The notes beneath the pieces were generated by a model. That model was not told where the DNA came from. It searched no databases and worked only from the letters and a program-made list of their open reading frames with translations. Both the position numbers and the translations under genes were made by a program. Positions 18,135 to 28,500 of a DNA stretch of 64,000 bases are shown here, in pieces. The DNA is from Planctomycetales bacterium (lineage in GTDB: Bacteria > Planctomycetota > Planctomycetia > Planctomycetales > Planctomycetaceae): the NCBI GenBank assembly GCA_026400835.1, contig JAPLOA010000080.1, positions 124,001 to 188,000 on the forward strand. The letters run 5' to 3'. Position 1 is the first letter of the stretch, and the number at the start of each line of letters is the position of its first letter.

Positions 18135-18317
18135 TTAAGGCAAAGTGTTGTTGGGCGGCAAATCGGTCAGCCCACGCATCGTACGCTCGCTCAACGTCAG
18201 TTCAACCGGTGGGCAGTTGGTAGTTAATGCGATTCGCAGAAACCGCAGAGTGATCCCCGGACCGTAGAAGTAATTCCCACACAAAGTGTGCAATGTCACG
18301 CCCAAATTCTCGCGCAT
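18135..18317 (-). CDS. Small hypothetical protein upstream of mrp
   Basis: A possible 60-residue product (MRENLGVTLHTLCGNY to the end at TAA 18135) lies 12 bases before the mrp start on the same strand. Codon choice in this part looks coding-like. The frame stays open upstream to 18425, but that part looks noncoding, and an alternative GTG exists at 18332. There is no clear ribosome site and I do not recognise the family. It could be the first gene of the mrp operon or just leader sequence. Confidence 0.35.
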   Translation of the reverse strand: MRENLGVTLHTLCGNYFYGPGITLRFLRIALTTNCPPVELTLSERTMRGLTDLPPNNTLP

Positions 18318-18521
18318 CTCGACAGAAACCACGCTTCGGGCGATTTCAGACGTACGGGTCGGTTTATGACACCGCAACAAGCTGTTGGATTTGAATCTGT
18401 CGCTCCGCAGGCAGCACCGAGACATAAAACCAAAGCCACATGCTCAAACCTCAGCAACTGCAACCCACAACTCCAGTTCAACCAACACAGCGAAACAACG
18501 CAGTATCACCAGTCGGTCTTT

Positions 18522-19319
18522 TCAGTACTGCGTTTCGGGGGCCGGAGGTTTCGGCGGCTTCAAAGTCCACAACTGCAGCATCTCCACGATGAAGGAAAAG
18601 CACATTGCAAAGTAGACGTATCCCTTGGGAATATGATGCCCAAAGCCTTCTGCCATCAACAGCAGACCAATCAACATCAGAAATGACAGAGCAAGAATCT
18701 TGATCGTTGGATTGCGTTCGATAAACACAACGATCGCCTTCGAGAACGCCAGCATCCCCATCACGGAAAGAATAATCGCAGTTACCATAATGGGGATTGG
18801 ATGCTTCAGACCCTCAGTCATCCCGACCGCAGTGATGACCGAGTCCAGCGAGAACACAACGTCGATCATCAGAATCTGGAACAGCACGGCTTGTAGCGAA
18901 CTGATCTTTTTCGGCTTGTCATCCGAACTGCCTGCATCCTGCATCTTGTGATGAATTTCACGAGTACCCTTGAACAGCAGGAACAAACCACCAAAGATCA
19001 GAATCAGATCTTTTCCAGTCACCCGATGCCCCAGCATCACGAACAACTCTTTGGTCAGCGTCATGACCCAACCAATAGCCAGCACCAGCAGGATCCGAGA
19101 GACCACCGCCAACATCAAACCTAAGGTTCTGGCTTTATCCCGCTGTGCTTCGGGTAACTTACCACAAAGGATGGCGATGAAGATCACATTGTCGATGCCC
19201 AACACCATCTCAAGAGACGTCAATGTCAGCAGGGCAGCCAGAGATTCTCCGTTCAGATATGCATCCATCAGTCCTGTCCCTGTCTTCCAAATCTCAATGC
19301 CGATCATCATGCCGATCAT
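18522..19319 (-). CDS. TerC-family integral membrane protein
   Basis: Up to 265 residues with about seven hydrophobic segments. Signature motifs are LEMVLGIDNVIFIAIL and DVVFSLDSVITAVGM, the paired acidic motifs of the TerC/YkoY/MeeY family. Members are named for tellurite resistance but several export manganese or help load metals onto exoenzymes. Two starts are possible. ATG 19319 gives 17 extra residues, while ATG 19268 (MDAYLNGESLAALLTLT) matches the usual family N-terminus better. It is followed by the small gene and mrp on the same strand but separated by about 200 bases. Confidence 0.85.
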   Translation of the reverse strand: MIGMMIGIEIWKTGTGLMDAYLNGESLAALLTLTSLEMVLGIDNVIFIAILCGKLPEAQRDKARTLGLMLAVVSRILLVLAIGWVMTLTKELFVMLGHRVTGKDLILIFGGLFLLFKGTREIHHKMQDAGSSDDKPKKISSLQAVLFQILMIDVVFSLDSVITAVGMTEGLKHPIPIMVTAIILSVMGMLAFSKAIVVFIERNPTIKILALSFLMLIGLLLMAEGFGHHIPKGYVYFAMCFSFIVEMLQLWTLKPPKPPAPETQY

Positions 19320-19487
19320 CGAATCTTTCGTCGAAGCTCGGTCGAAGCATAGAAGAGTCGTTCATTTCTGCAAAACGAAGATTCGGCTGAGATTGAACAA
19401 CTGAGAAATTGCAACTGCGTTATGACGCAAAAAAACCTGAGTGCACAGGCCAATTCAAACGTACATTCCAAGTCTGACAAAACACAG

Positions 19488-19518
19488 AACCCTCTGACAA
19501 ATACATCGTCAGAGGGTT
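19488..19518 (-). terminator. Terminator hairpin after the HDOD gene
   Basis: A perfect 11-bp inverted repeat AACCCTCTGAC/GTCAGAGGGTT with a 9-base loop is followed on the minus strand by CTGTGTTTTG. It lies 48 bases after the stop at 19567, so it most likely ends the HDOD transcript before terC. Confidence 0.7.
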
Positions 19519-19566
19519 CATGAATTGAAGTTGCTCACCAGCAAATATCAAAGACAACTCAGCTTC

Positions 19567-20493
19567 TCAGAGCTTGGCCATGTTTCCCGCAACAGCATCG
19601 GCATCCTTCAGAATTTCGGTCGCATCTGCAGAAATCAGAGTAACCGCGTTAGTCACACCCAACCGTTCCAGAAGAATCAGCCCTTTATTGGTCGAAGTGT
19701 CGTAGTTTTCCGGAGTGTCGAATCGCTGCAAATGATTCGCAATGTCATCCGCTGCAGCCACGAGAGCAACGAGACGACGGTCGCCGGTTGCATGATCCGG
19801 ATTATGATGGTGCCGAATGACTTCGATCAGAACAGGAGGCAAGCCGCTCTTCGCCGCAAAACAGGCACCGGCTTCCGTATGGGACGTTCCAATGATGGAG
19901 AACTCGTGATCAACGATTGCAGACGATTCTTCAAAAGTCAGACCGTCAAATTCCTGGAACTCATCGCTGAAGCATGAAGCCAGAAGTGTTCGACCGATAT
20001 CGTGCACCAGGCCAGCCGTAAATTCTTCACCGTCATAGCCAAGCAGCAGACGCTGATTGAGCGCATGGCAAACTGCAGCAGTCACGTACCCATGTCGCGC
20101 CAGAGATTCTCGGATCCATTCCTGCTTCATCGACATCCGGCCCATGAGGCTGGAAATACACGATGTGAGGATCAGGTTTCGACAGGTCCGCATTCCAAGG
20201 CGTATCACCGCCTGACGTACATTCGAAATCGGCTTGCCGCCACTATAGAATACGCTGTTAGCGAAGCTCAAAATGCCTGACAACAGCGAAACATCACGCC
20301 CGATCAGAGCTACAAATTCGTTGATGGAACAGTCCGGATCTTCAGAGATTTTGACTGCCCGCACAGCCAGCCATGGCAATACAGGCAGAGGCCCATCGGC
20401 CTCAAGCCGTTGCTGCACATGCGGCGGAAGAAGAAAAAGGTTGGTTGTATCAGCGGCAGAACTCGTGGACGCGGCGGCGGTCTGAAGAGACAT
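19567..20493 (-). CDS. HDOD-domain signalling protein
   Basis: The product is 308 residues. The start at 20493 is chosen because GGAG lies seven bases upstream; the frame extends 11 codons beyond it. Residues about 25-230 match the HDOD fold, a degenerate HD domain used in bacterial signalling (LPVLPWLAVRAVKISEDPDC, LLSGILSFANSVFYS, AVIRLGMRTCRNLIL, TAGLVHDIGR, VDHEFSIIGTSHTEAGACFA, VIRHHHNP). No catalytic metal-binding set or output domain is evident, so it probably acts by protein contacts. It is a stand-alone gene with its own terminator. Confidence 0.85.
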   Translation of the reverse strand: MSLQTAAASTSSAADTTNLFLLPPHVQQRLEADGPLPVLPWLAVRAVKISEDPDCSINEFVALIGRDVSLLSGILSFANSVFYSGGKPISNVRQAVIRLGMRTCRNLILTSCISSLMGRMSMKQEWIRESLARHGYVTAAVCHALNQRLLLGYDGEEFTAGLVHDIGRTLLASCFSDEFQEFDGLTFEESSAIVDHEFSIIGTSHTEAGACFAAKSGLPPVLIEVIRHHHNPDHATGDRRLVALVAAADDIANHLQRFDTPENYDTSTNKGLILLERLGVTNAVTLISADATEILKDADAVAGNMAKL

Positions 20494-20863
20494 TAGCAGA
20501 CTCCGGTAGTCAATCAGCAGGACCAAAGGTGTCTAAATGCAGTAATTCAATTGCAAAAATGCCTTGAACGATCTGCTCTCTTTCCTGATCGACGCCCCAA
20601 AACGTTCCTTGCCGACCTTTCCAGGAATTCGTCATCCGAGAGGCTTAATGCGGGAATGCCGCGTTGAACATGACGATTAGTCCAATCTCACCCGCCTCAA
20701 ATCGCCACAATCAGAGATCACAAAAACACCGGGACAGGAAACTCGTTTGACGGTCCACACATCTGAATTGAAGATCCCGTTGACGGAGACAGACCCTCCG
20801 CAAGTCTCATAGTATTCGCAGCGCGAACTTATCCCCAAAACCGTAACTCGACCCGAGCATGCC
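20494..20863. other. Intergenic region between the HDOD gene and the M42 peptidase gene
   Basis: About 370 bases between divergent genes hold no supported ORF, RNA gene or strong repeat. It should contain the promoters of both neighbours, but I could not identify them with confidence. Confidence 0.4.
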
Positions 20864-21913
20864 ATGCCTGACCAGTTTCTTAAAGATCTCCTGTTGACTC
20901 CTGGTACCTCCGGACAGGAAGAAAGAATTCAAAAGGTCGTTCGTGGTTTTGCGGAAGGATTCGCCGACAAAGTCGAGACCGATGTCTTCGGCAATGTGTC
21001 AGCGACGGTTAATCCAGAAGGAAGAACCACGATCCTGCTGGATGCTCACTGTGATCAGATCGGTCTGATCGTTAAGCACATCGACAGCTATGGTTTCATC
21101 CGAGTCAACCCGATCGGCGGATGGGATTTACAGATCCTGCTTGGCCAACGAATGCTGGTTCACACAGCGACCGGCCCCGTCCCGGGAGTCATCGCTCGAA
21201 AGCCAATCCACCTGCTGGATCTCGAGGAACGCAAAACGGTCCCAAAAATGAAAGAACTCTGGATCGATATTGGTTCCACCTCGGAAACAGAAACACGGTC
21301 TCTTGTGAGGATCGGCGACACCGTAACACCAGAACCCTGCCTGCGTGAACTTCGCAACGGTCGACTTGCCGGAGTCGCCATGGACGATCGAACAGGAATC
21401 TGGGTGATCATGACAGCTCTCAGAAAAATTGCTCAGGGAAATCCGTTTGCCAAAGTCGTCGCGGTGTCTTCTGCTCAGGAAGAAATCGGCCTTCGCGGAG
21501 CAACCACCAGTGCTTATAATGTCAAACCGGATATTGCGATCGCCGTTGATGTCACGCACGCGACCGATTGTCCGGGGATTGATCAAAACGAATTCGGGCG
21601 TATCGAAATCGGAAAAGGAGCGGTCGTCGTTCGAGGCCCCAATGCCAACCCCCGAGTCGTGGATTTGCTCATTCAGCAGGCTCAGGAAAAATCAATTCCT
21701 ATCCAGATTAATGCGTTGGGGCACCCAGCCAGCAACGATGGTGCGGCCATTCAAATCAGCCGAGGCGGATGTGCGATGGGCCTTGTAACTATTCCGAATC
21801 GCTACATGCACAGCCCGGTGGAGCTGGTTGCTGAATCAGATCTGGAGAACGCTTCAGACCTGATCGCTGCCTTCTGTCTGGCTATTCGCAAAGATTCCAG
21901 CTTCGTTCCTTAG
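20864..21913 (+). CDS. M42-family zinc/cobalt aminopeptidase (FrvX/PepA-like)
   Basis: A 349-residue cytoplasmic metallopeptidase of family M42, which forms dodecameric tetrahedral aminopeptidases. The metal and catalytic residues are all visible: H62 (DAHCDQIG), D174 (MDDRTG), E206/E207 (AQEEIG), D229 (AVDVTHATD) and H316 (RYMHSP). Length and order match active family members. The ATG at 20864 lacks a strong ribosome site, but the N-terminus (FLKDLLLTPGTSGQEE) aligns with the family from its first residues. It is monocistronic; the TPR gene begins 217 bases later after an 8-bp inverted repeat GCCGGCTC/GAGCCGGC (21923-21980). Confidence 0.9.
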   Translation: MPDQFLKDLLLTPGTSGQEERIQKVVRGFAEGFADKVETDVFGNVSATVNPEGRTTILLDAHCDQIGLIVKHIDSYGFIRVNPIGGWDLQILLGQRMLVHTATGPVPGVIARKPIHLLDLEERKTVPKMKELWIDIGSTSETETRSLVRIGDTVTPEPCLRELRNGRLAGVAMDDRTGIWVIMTALRKIAQGNPFAKVVAVSSAQEEIGLRGATTSAYNVKPDIAIAVDVTHATDCPGIDQNEFGRIEIGKGAVVVRGPNANPRVVDLLIQQAQEKSIPIQINALGHPASNDGAAIQISRGGCAMGLVTIPNRYMHSPVELVAESDLENASDLIAAFCLAIRKDSSFVP

Positions 21914-22130
21914 CGAATAAATGCCGGCTCAGCGACATCCCACGCTTCCCAGTACCCCGAGATTCCCAGATCGAGCCGGCGGTGATTTCGAATCCCAAAA
22001 ACTCGGGAGAATTCCCATCGAAGCAGTTTTGGTAAATCTGATATACCACGCGCGAGGCAGTCGGGGGTTCACAACTGGAACTTGCGGCTGAACTGAATTT
22101 AAGCCGATCAGATTTTGGCTCCCGGATTGA

Positions 22131-23261
22131 ATGAAAACAGGCCGTCCCATGCAGAAGACAATTCCCGGTTTTACTCTCATTATCTGTGCATTGTTGACCA
22201 TGTCTTCAATCAACGTCGTCAACGGGCAGCAGTCAAACGATCCTCGACAGAACAAAAAGATCATTATCTCCAAAGCTGGCGCTGAAATGAAGACGCCGCA
22301 GGCCGTTGTCTGGCGCGGCTATCTTGGCGAAGTCTTTACTGTCGCCCAAACTAATGGCGAATGGTTGTGGATCAAAGAGAAGGGCGGTTGGCTTTGGGAG
22401 AAAGAAGCTGTCTACTTTGACACGGCAATCGAAGAACTCTCTCAACGAGTGAAAGCGGCACCGACGGCCGAGAACTATCACTTGCGCGGTGTAGCATTCC
22501 TTGCCCATGAAAACTACGACAATGCGATTGCGGATTTTTCAGAGAGCCTTCGCAAGAGCCCAAGAAATGTTGGTGCGTTAAACAATCGCGGACAGGCCAG
22601 CTATCTCAAAGGTGACTACAAATCAGCGGTAACCGATTTCTCCGGAGCCGTTGTGATGGACCCAAAGAACTTCCTCGCATTCAACAATCGTGCGCTCACT
22701 TATCTGGAAACGGAAGAACTTGACCTCGCTCTTTCCGATCTGCAGTCCGCCCTGAAACTTGTTCCGGAGTATCCCGAAGCACTCAATAATCGAGGCATTG
22801 TTTATCAGAAGATGAAAAAGTATGACGAAGCAATTTCCGACTTCACAGCAGCTCTCAGGATTGATCCTCGCTACACCGACGCGCTGGGAAATCGAGCGTA
22901 CACGCTACAGCTCAAAAAAGAGTATGGAAAGGCGATCGCAGATCTTGAACTCGCCATGAAATCCAACCCCGACAGCTATGAAGCCATCAACGATCTTGCC
23001 TGGCTTCTTGCAACGGCAACTGAACCCAGCGTGCGAAGCGGGGCACGATCGCTGGAACTTGCGACTCAGGCCTGCAACATGACCAACAATAAGCAGTGGA
23101 ATACGCTCGACACATTAGCGGCAGCGTATGCTGAAACCGGACAATGGGACAAAGCCAAAGAATGGCTGTCGACCGCAATTGCCAACGCCCCGGACAAAGA
23201 GAAACCCCGTCTGCAGGGCCATCTGGATCTCGTGATTGGCCAAATGCCGATCCGGCAGTAA
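22131..23261 (+). CDS. Exported SH3-like plus TPR-repeat protein
   Basis: The 376-residue protein begins with a signal peptide (TIPGFTLIICALLTMSSINVVNG). ATG 22149 is an alternative start with AGG seven bases upstream. Residues about 40-95 resemble a bacterial SH3-like module (WRGYLGEVFTVAQTNGEWLWIKE). From about 115 to 310 there are at least five 34-residue TPR units (AENYHLRGVAFLAHENYDNA, ALNNRGQASYLKGDYKSA, AFNNRALTYLETEELDLA, ALNNRGIVYQKMKKYDEA, ALGNRAYTLQLKKEYGKA). A C-terminal unit with WNTLDTLAAAYAETGQWDKA follows. It probably scaffolds protein complexes in the periplasm. Confidence 0.85.
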   Translation: MKTGRPMQKTIPGFTLIICALLTMSSINVVNGQQSNDPRQNKKIIISKAGAEMKTPQAVVWRGYLGEVFTVAQTNGEWLWIKEKGGWLWEKEAVYFDTAIEELSQRVKAAPTAENYHLRGVAFLAHENYDNAIADFSESLRKSPRNVGALNNRGQASYLKGDYKSAVTDFSGAVVMDPKNFLAFNNRALTYLETEELDLALSDLQSALKLVPEYPEALNNRGIVYQKMKKYDEAISDFTAALRIDPRYTDALGNRAYTLQLKKEYGKAIADLELAMKSNPDSYEAINDLAWLLATATEPSVRSGARSLELATQACNMTNNKQWNTLDTLAAAYAETGQWDKAKEWLSTAIANAPDKEKPRLQGHLDLVIGQMPIRQ

Positions 23262-23807
23262 AGCAGGGGGCAAATAACGACAACTGCGCCAGTTGAACGC
23301 TTTCGCGGCGCTGACTTCTTTCGCGGGACCAGCCATTTGTCGTCCTCGTCAGAGCCAAACGGAGAGCGAGTTGCAACACGAGATAACTCGTGGCACATGC
23401 GCGGCAGGCAGATGTTGATGGCTCGTTTTTTGGTCTTCAGCTTCAAGATCACCGATTTCGTCAACGCAATCTCAAGCAAACGATGTGGGGGCTTAGCAGG
23501 TGGCACACAACATCTCTCGCCTCGATCATGCTTGATGCCGCCCTGCGTGCAAAGCTTCAACCGCCATCCTGAGGTAAAAGCCAATGGTAGGGATCGTTGC
23601 GCATCTGACAACTTATCTGGTGAGTCGGAATGTATGAAGTTTGTCGGCCGAGCGATTCCGTTGAGCCTGTGCCTCACGTAAACCTTGCCGGAGAATTCAT
23701 GCTGCCAAAAGACTACGGGCTATGTTCAACGAGGACGCTTTCAGGTTTTTTCGTATCCCGGGGTCTGTTCCGGTTCGAAAACACCAGACGTTTCTCGGAA
23801 ATAAACT
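23262..23807. other. Long intergenic region before the HD-GYP regulator
   Basis: Nearly 550 bases hold only short overlapping frames on both strands, with no ribosome sites and no recognisable protein. One minus-strand frame (23066-23677) runs into the TPR gene and looks like an artefact. The last 100 bases presumably include the promoter of the regulator. I see no tRNA or repeat. Confidence 0.4.
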
Positions 23808-25367
23808 ATGTCCAGCATCAAGACCAACTCCGCAGATTCAGTTCTCGACGAAATCCGATCAACGATTGCCTCGTTTGAGTCGCTCAGGAGTTCCGGCGGG
23901 CTGCAACGAGTCGCGACGTTGGAAACTCAGGCTCAGGCTCAGTCGAATCCATTTGCTTCGCTGCTCGGAACCTCAGATCCAGCGAAGGATGCACCACTGC
24001 CGCAAGTCCATACGTCGGTTATATCTGCTGCTGCGGTTCCTTCCAAACTACCCAACGCCTCATTCTTGGCCTCGCCTTCGAGCGAGTTCTCCGGTCGTCC
24101 AGCCAGCGAATCCAGCTCACGAAAAGCCGCCCAGAATCGAGACGACGACTATAAACCAGTCCGTGGTCCCGCAAAGTCCTTGGTCACAGTCCGTGCGGTC
24201 GACAAGACAGCGAAGATCATGATCGTGGACGATGAACCGCTGAACGTCATGACTTTTCGTCAGCATCTGAAGATGGAAGGCTACGAAAAGTTTGTCACAA
24301 CAAGTGATGCCAGAGAAGCCTTGCATCTTCTGCGAAAAGAATTGCCTGATGTATTACTTCTGGACATTCGGATGCCGGAGGTCAGCGGCCTCGATATTCT
24401 TCGAGTGATCGGCCTCGACCCGATTCTTCAACATATCCCGGTACTGATCCTGACTGCTGCCTCTGACCCAGCCACTCGAAAGCAAGCCCTGGATCTGGGC
24501 GCGAGTGACTTTCTGCAGAAGCCAATTGATCCCAACGAACTCCTGCCACGCGTTCGAAATGCTGTTGTGATCAAGAAGCATTATGACATGGCTTCAAGTG
24601 AAGCAGCTCGCCTTGAACAACAGGTTGAACGTCGAACTCGCCAGCTCGAAGCAACTCGTCAGCAACTGATTCTCTGTCTCGCTCGTGCTGCCGAACATCG
24701 TGACAACGATACAGGAAACCACGTAATTCGGGTTGGTCGGTATACGGCCATTATTGCCAAGCAGATGGGCTATCCGGAGAATCGCCTGGAAATGCTGGAG
24801 CAGGCCGCTCAACTGCATGACGTGGGCAAAATCGGCATCCCCGACTCAATTCTGTTCAAGCCAGGTAAACTCGGATTCGACGAATACGAGCTGATGAAAA
24901 AGCATTGCGCTCTGGGTCGGCAAATCATCGAACCGATTTCCGAAAAAGAATGGAACATTCTGAAGACTCATACCCGAATTGGCGAGAGCATGCTGCACGT
25001 TCGGTCATCATCGCTGCTGATGCTGGCTGCTCGAATCGCACAGACTCATCACGAACGCTGGGACGGCAAGGGCTATCCGCTTGGTTTGTTGGGTGATGAT
25101 ATTCTGCTCGAAGGCCGAATCGTTGCCGTCGCCGACGTGTTTGATGCGTTGTCCAGCAAACGTCCTTACAAGGATCCGTTCCCTCGCGAGAAATGTTTTG
25201 ACATCCTGCGGGAAGGCCGCGGCACGCAATTTGACCCGGCTGTCATTGATGCGTTCCTTGACTGTTCAGAAGAAATCGTTGAGATTCAGCTGTTGCTGAT
25301 GGACGAAGAAGATCGCATTCCGAAGGGCGAATGGGAAAATCTCGCTCAGTCGGCAGCAAAAGCCTGA
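23808..25367 (+). CDS. Response regulator with HD-GYP c-di-GMP phosphodiesterase output
   Basis: A 519-residue cytoplasmic regulator. Residues 1-125 are a Ser/Ala/Pro-rich, probably disordered leader. A receiver domain follows (KIMIVDDEPLN), with the phosphoacceptor D186 (LLLDIRMPE) and Lys in LQKPID. A coiled segment (about 265-285, rich in Glu and Arg) leads to the HD-GYP domain. That domain has H337/D338 (LHDVGKIGIPD), HHERWDGKGYP with GYP from G422, and VADVFDAL. The metal-binding set appears complete, so hydrolysis of cyclic di-GMP on phosphorylation is expected. The cognate kinase is not adjacent; the c-haem kinase at 33636 is one candidate in the window. Confidence 0.9.
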   Translation: MSSIKTNSADSVLDEIRSTIASFESLRSSGGLQRVATLETQAQAQSNPFASLLGTSDPAKDAPLPQVHTSVISAAAVPSKLPNASFLASPSSEFSGRPASESSSRKAAQNRDDDYKPVRGPAKSLVTVRAVDKTAKIMIVDDEPLNVMTFRQHLKMEGYEKFVTTSDAREALHLLRKELPDVLLLDIRMPEVSGLDILRVIGLDPILQHIPVLILTAASDPATRKQALDLGASDFLQKPIDPNELLPRVRNAVVIKKHYDMASSEAARLEQQVERRTRQLEATRQQLILCLARAAEHRDNDTGNHVIRVGRYTAIIAKQMGYPENRLEMLEQAAQLHDVGKIGIPDSILFKPGKLGFDEYELMKKHCALGRQIIEPISEKEWNILKTHTRIGESMLHVRSSSLLMLAARIAQTHHERWDGKGYPLGLLGDDILLEGRIVAVADVFDALSSKRPYKDPFPREKCFDILREGRGTQFDPAVIDAFLDCSEEIVEIQLLLMDEEDRIPKGEWENLAQSAAKA

Positions 25368-25502
25368 TCGCATTCCTGCATTCGGGGAGCAGAATCCTTT
25401 CCTGTACGGCCATCCGTTGCTTTTGGGGAGACCATTGAGCGACAATGAGAAGCTCGCCGCACGGTGCGCCAATCATTTGACCAGGCCACGCAGGAACCTG
25501 AA

Positions 25503-28500
25503 ATGTCTCTCCGTTCAAAACTGACCTTGCTTTGCTTCTGTCTGCTCCTTGCCACTGTCGCTGGTAAGTCCATTCCTGCTGGACAGTCGCAACCAGATGA
25601 ACAGAACGCTGCCCCTGCGAAGTCAGGCAACAAGGGTGAGACAAAATCACCTGGCCTGGATCAGGAAGTTTTTTTTCGCGACAAGGTACTGCCTCTGCTC
25701 GAATCGCGTTGCTTTGAGTGCCATGGTGACAATGGTGAAGTGGAGGGGGAACTCCGTTTGACGTCGCGAAAGGCGATGTTGATTGGCGGCGAAAGTGGTC
25801 CGGTCATTGTGCCATCCGATCCCGAGAAGAGCCTGCTGATTCAGGCTGTCCGCTACGAATCCTTTCAGATGCCTCCGCGTAACAAGATGCCGGACGCAGA
25901 GATCGAGATTCTGGTGCAATGGATCAAAGGCGGCGCTGTCTGGCCGGCAGACATGGAAAAATCCACCGCTCCCGTTGGAAAGTCCGAGTTCCCGCTGCAG
26001 GAACGGATCGCTTCCCACTGGGCTTGGAAAAAAATTGTGCGTCCGGAAGTACCGAAGGTCAAAAATAAAGAATGGCCGGACGGAGAAATCGATCAATTTC
26101 TGCTTTCGAAACTGGAGCATGTCGATCTCTCACCCGCGCCCGAAGCGGACCGAAAAACGATTCTGCGGCGACTCAGCTTTGACATTGTGGGGCTTCCTCC
26201 GACGATCGAACAGCAGGATCGATTTCTGAATGATCCTGCCGAAATATCTGTAGCGATGGAGAAGATTGTTGACGAACTTCTGGCATCCCCGCATTTCGGT
26301 GAACGATGGGCTCGGCATTGGTTAGATCTGATGCGTTATGCAGAAACGCTGGGCCATGAATTCGACTATCCGTTACCCTATGCATGGCGATACAGAGATT
26401 ATGTGATCCGCGCTCTGAACAGTGATGTTCCGTACAATCAGTTTGTACGCGAGCATATTGCAGGCGACCTCATGGAGAATCCTCGCCGACATCCGGAGCT
26501 GGGATTCAACGAGTCCATCATTGCCACGGGATTTTGGTATCTCTGTGAAGATAAACACGCGCCAGTGGACGTCAAGGCCGAAGAAGCCTCGCGAATTGAC
26601 AATCAAATTGACGTCTTTGGGAAATCATTCCTCGGCCTGACGATCGCCTGTGCCCGATGTCATGACCACAAATTTGATGCGATCACGGCTGCTGATTATT
26701 ACGCTCTTTCAGGTTTTTTGCAGAGTTCACGGCGCCGCGTTGAGTGGCTTGATTCTCACCAGGAGACTGCACAGCTCACCGAACTGCTTAACTCCTCTCG
26801 AAACAACGTTGCGCAGAAAATTCAGACCGGGCTTGAAGAGCTCACAACTCAGCAGCTTGAGCTGATGCTGGCTGATGCGATGAGGCCTGCCGCTGGAGAA
26901 AACGAAGATCAGCGAATTGCGACGTTGCGAGCGATCCTTCAGGACCCTCGCTCGAAAGAACTGAATCATCCCTTGTCACTGCTGGCGGCCTTCACTCAAT
27001 CGCCAAATGAACAGGCTCCGGAAGATAGAATTCAACAATGGATCAAAAGACGCAACGACGCCGTTGTAAACTTGAGTCCCGCCAGGAAGACTGCTCCAGA
27101 AGGCTGGATTGAAACCTCTGCAGGATCGCCCACAGTCGTTGCGGCAAACCTGCGTGATGGCCTGCCTTCCGGGTGGCGTGTGTTCGGGGCGGCCTTTGCC
27201 CATTTTGCCCCCGATCTTTCGGGCGTTGCATCGGATCCCCCCCACGAGGACCTGAAAGACGGACATCAACTGGCGTTGTCGATTGTACGAGCAGACAGCA
27301 ACAGTTTTGTGGCTGATTCGCCAAAGTCGGTCAGTTCCGGAGTTCTGTCCCCCAAACTCAGAGGCCAGCTGCATTCACCGGAATTCGTGCTCACACATCC
27401 GGAGATTCAGATTCTTGCCGCCGGCCGAAACTCACGAGTCCGGCTCTGTATTGACGGCTATGTGATGAACGAATTTACGGAACTATTGTTTGGTGGCTGT
27501 CGTCAGCCAATCGATACCGATGGCCAGTTTCGCTGGATTCGGATTGCAGGCGACGTCAAACGGTACATCGGACATCGATGCCACCTTGAGTTTCTGGACG
27601 AAGGAGATGGCTGGGTTGCTGTGCGTGAAGTTCGTCTGATGGGTAATCCTGACGAAGCTGCTGTCACTCCGCAGGAAATCTGCAGCACGAACATCAACCT
27701 CCCGCTCGTGGCTGAAAACCATATCAGCCAGATCCTGCATAACATGGTGGAAGAGCTCAAGAACGATTCGGAATGGATCTCCGTGGCGACAACAGCAAAA
27801 CTGTTTTCTTTCGAAGATAACGCAGGGTTTGAAAGCGCCACCCAGCAATGGCAATCCCTGCTGGAACGCCCTCAACCCGGTGATCCCGTGCTTGTGATGT
27901 GTGACGGAACCGGCGAAGATGAGTACTTGTTTATTCGCGGTAACCATAATAACCGAGGCCCCACGGTTGGCAGACATCTTCTCACAGCGCTCGATGCAGC
28001 TCAGCCCCTTGTTGATGCCTCTGGAAGTGGTCGAAGGGAGCTGGTCGACCGACTACTCTCCGACGACAATCCATTTCCCGCGAGAGTGATCGTGAACCGA
28101 ATCTGGCAACATCTGTACGGGCGGGGCATTGTGGCCAGCTCAGACAATTTCGGAGTGCTTGGTGAGGCACCTACACACCCGGAATTGCTCGATTATCTGG
28201 CTGATGAATTTCGGACAGATGGCTGGTCACTGAAACGCCTGATTCGGCGCCTGGTGCTCACGCGTGCGTATTGCATGAGCAGTCAACGAAATGAGTCGGC
28301 CGAACTAAAGGATCCATCGAATCTTTTGCTGCACCGATATTCTGTACGACGTCTGGAAGCTGAAGTCCTGCGAGACGCCATGCTGAGCGTTTCAGGACGG
28401 TTGGATGAGACTCTGTTTGGCCCCTCAATACCGGTTCATTTGAATAGCTTTATGCAAGGACGAGGACGACCGGGACAATCGGGACCACTGGATGGTGCAG

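Noticed and set aside
21923-21980. An 8-bp inverted repeat GCCGGCTC/GAGCCGGC after the M42 peptidase gene
   Set aside because: The loop is about 42 bases and there is no T tract, so it was not called a terminator.
23066-23677. A 203-codon minus-strand frame crossing the TPR gene end and the intergenic region
   Set aside because: More than half lies antisense to the TPR gene, its composition is rich in Arg, Ser, Cys and Pro as in shadow frames, and it has no ribosome site.
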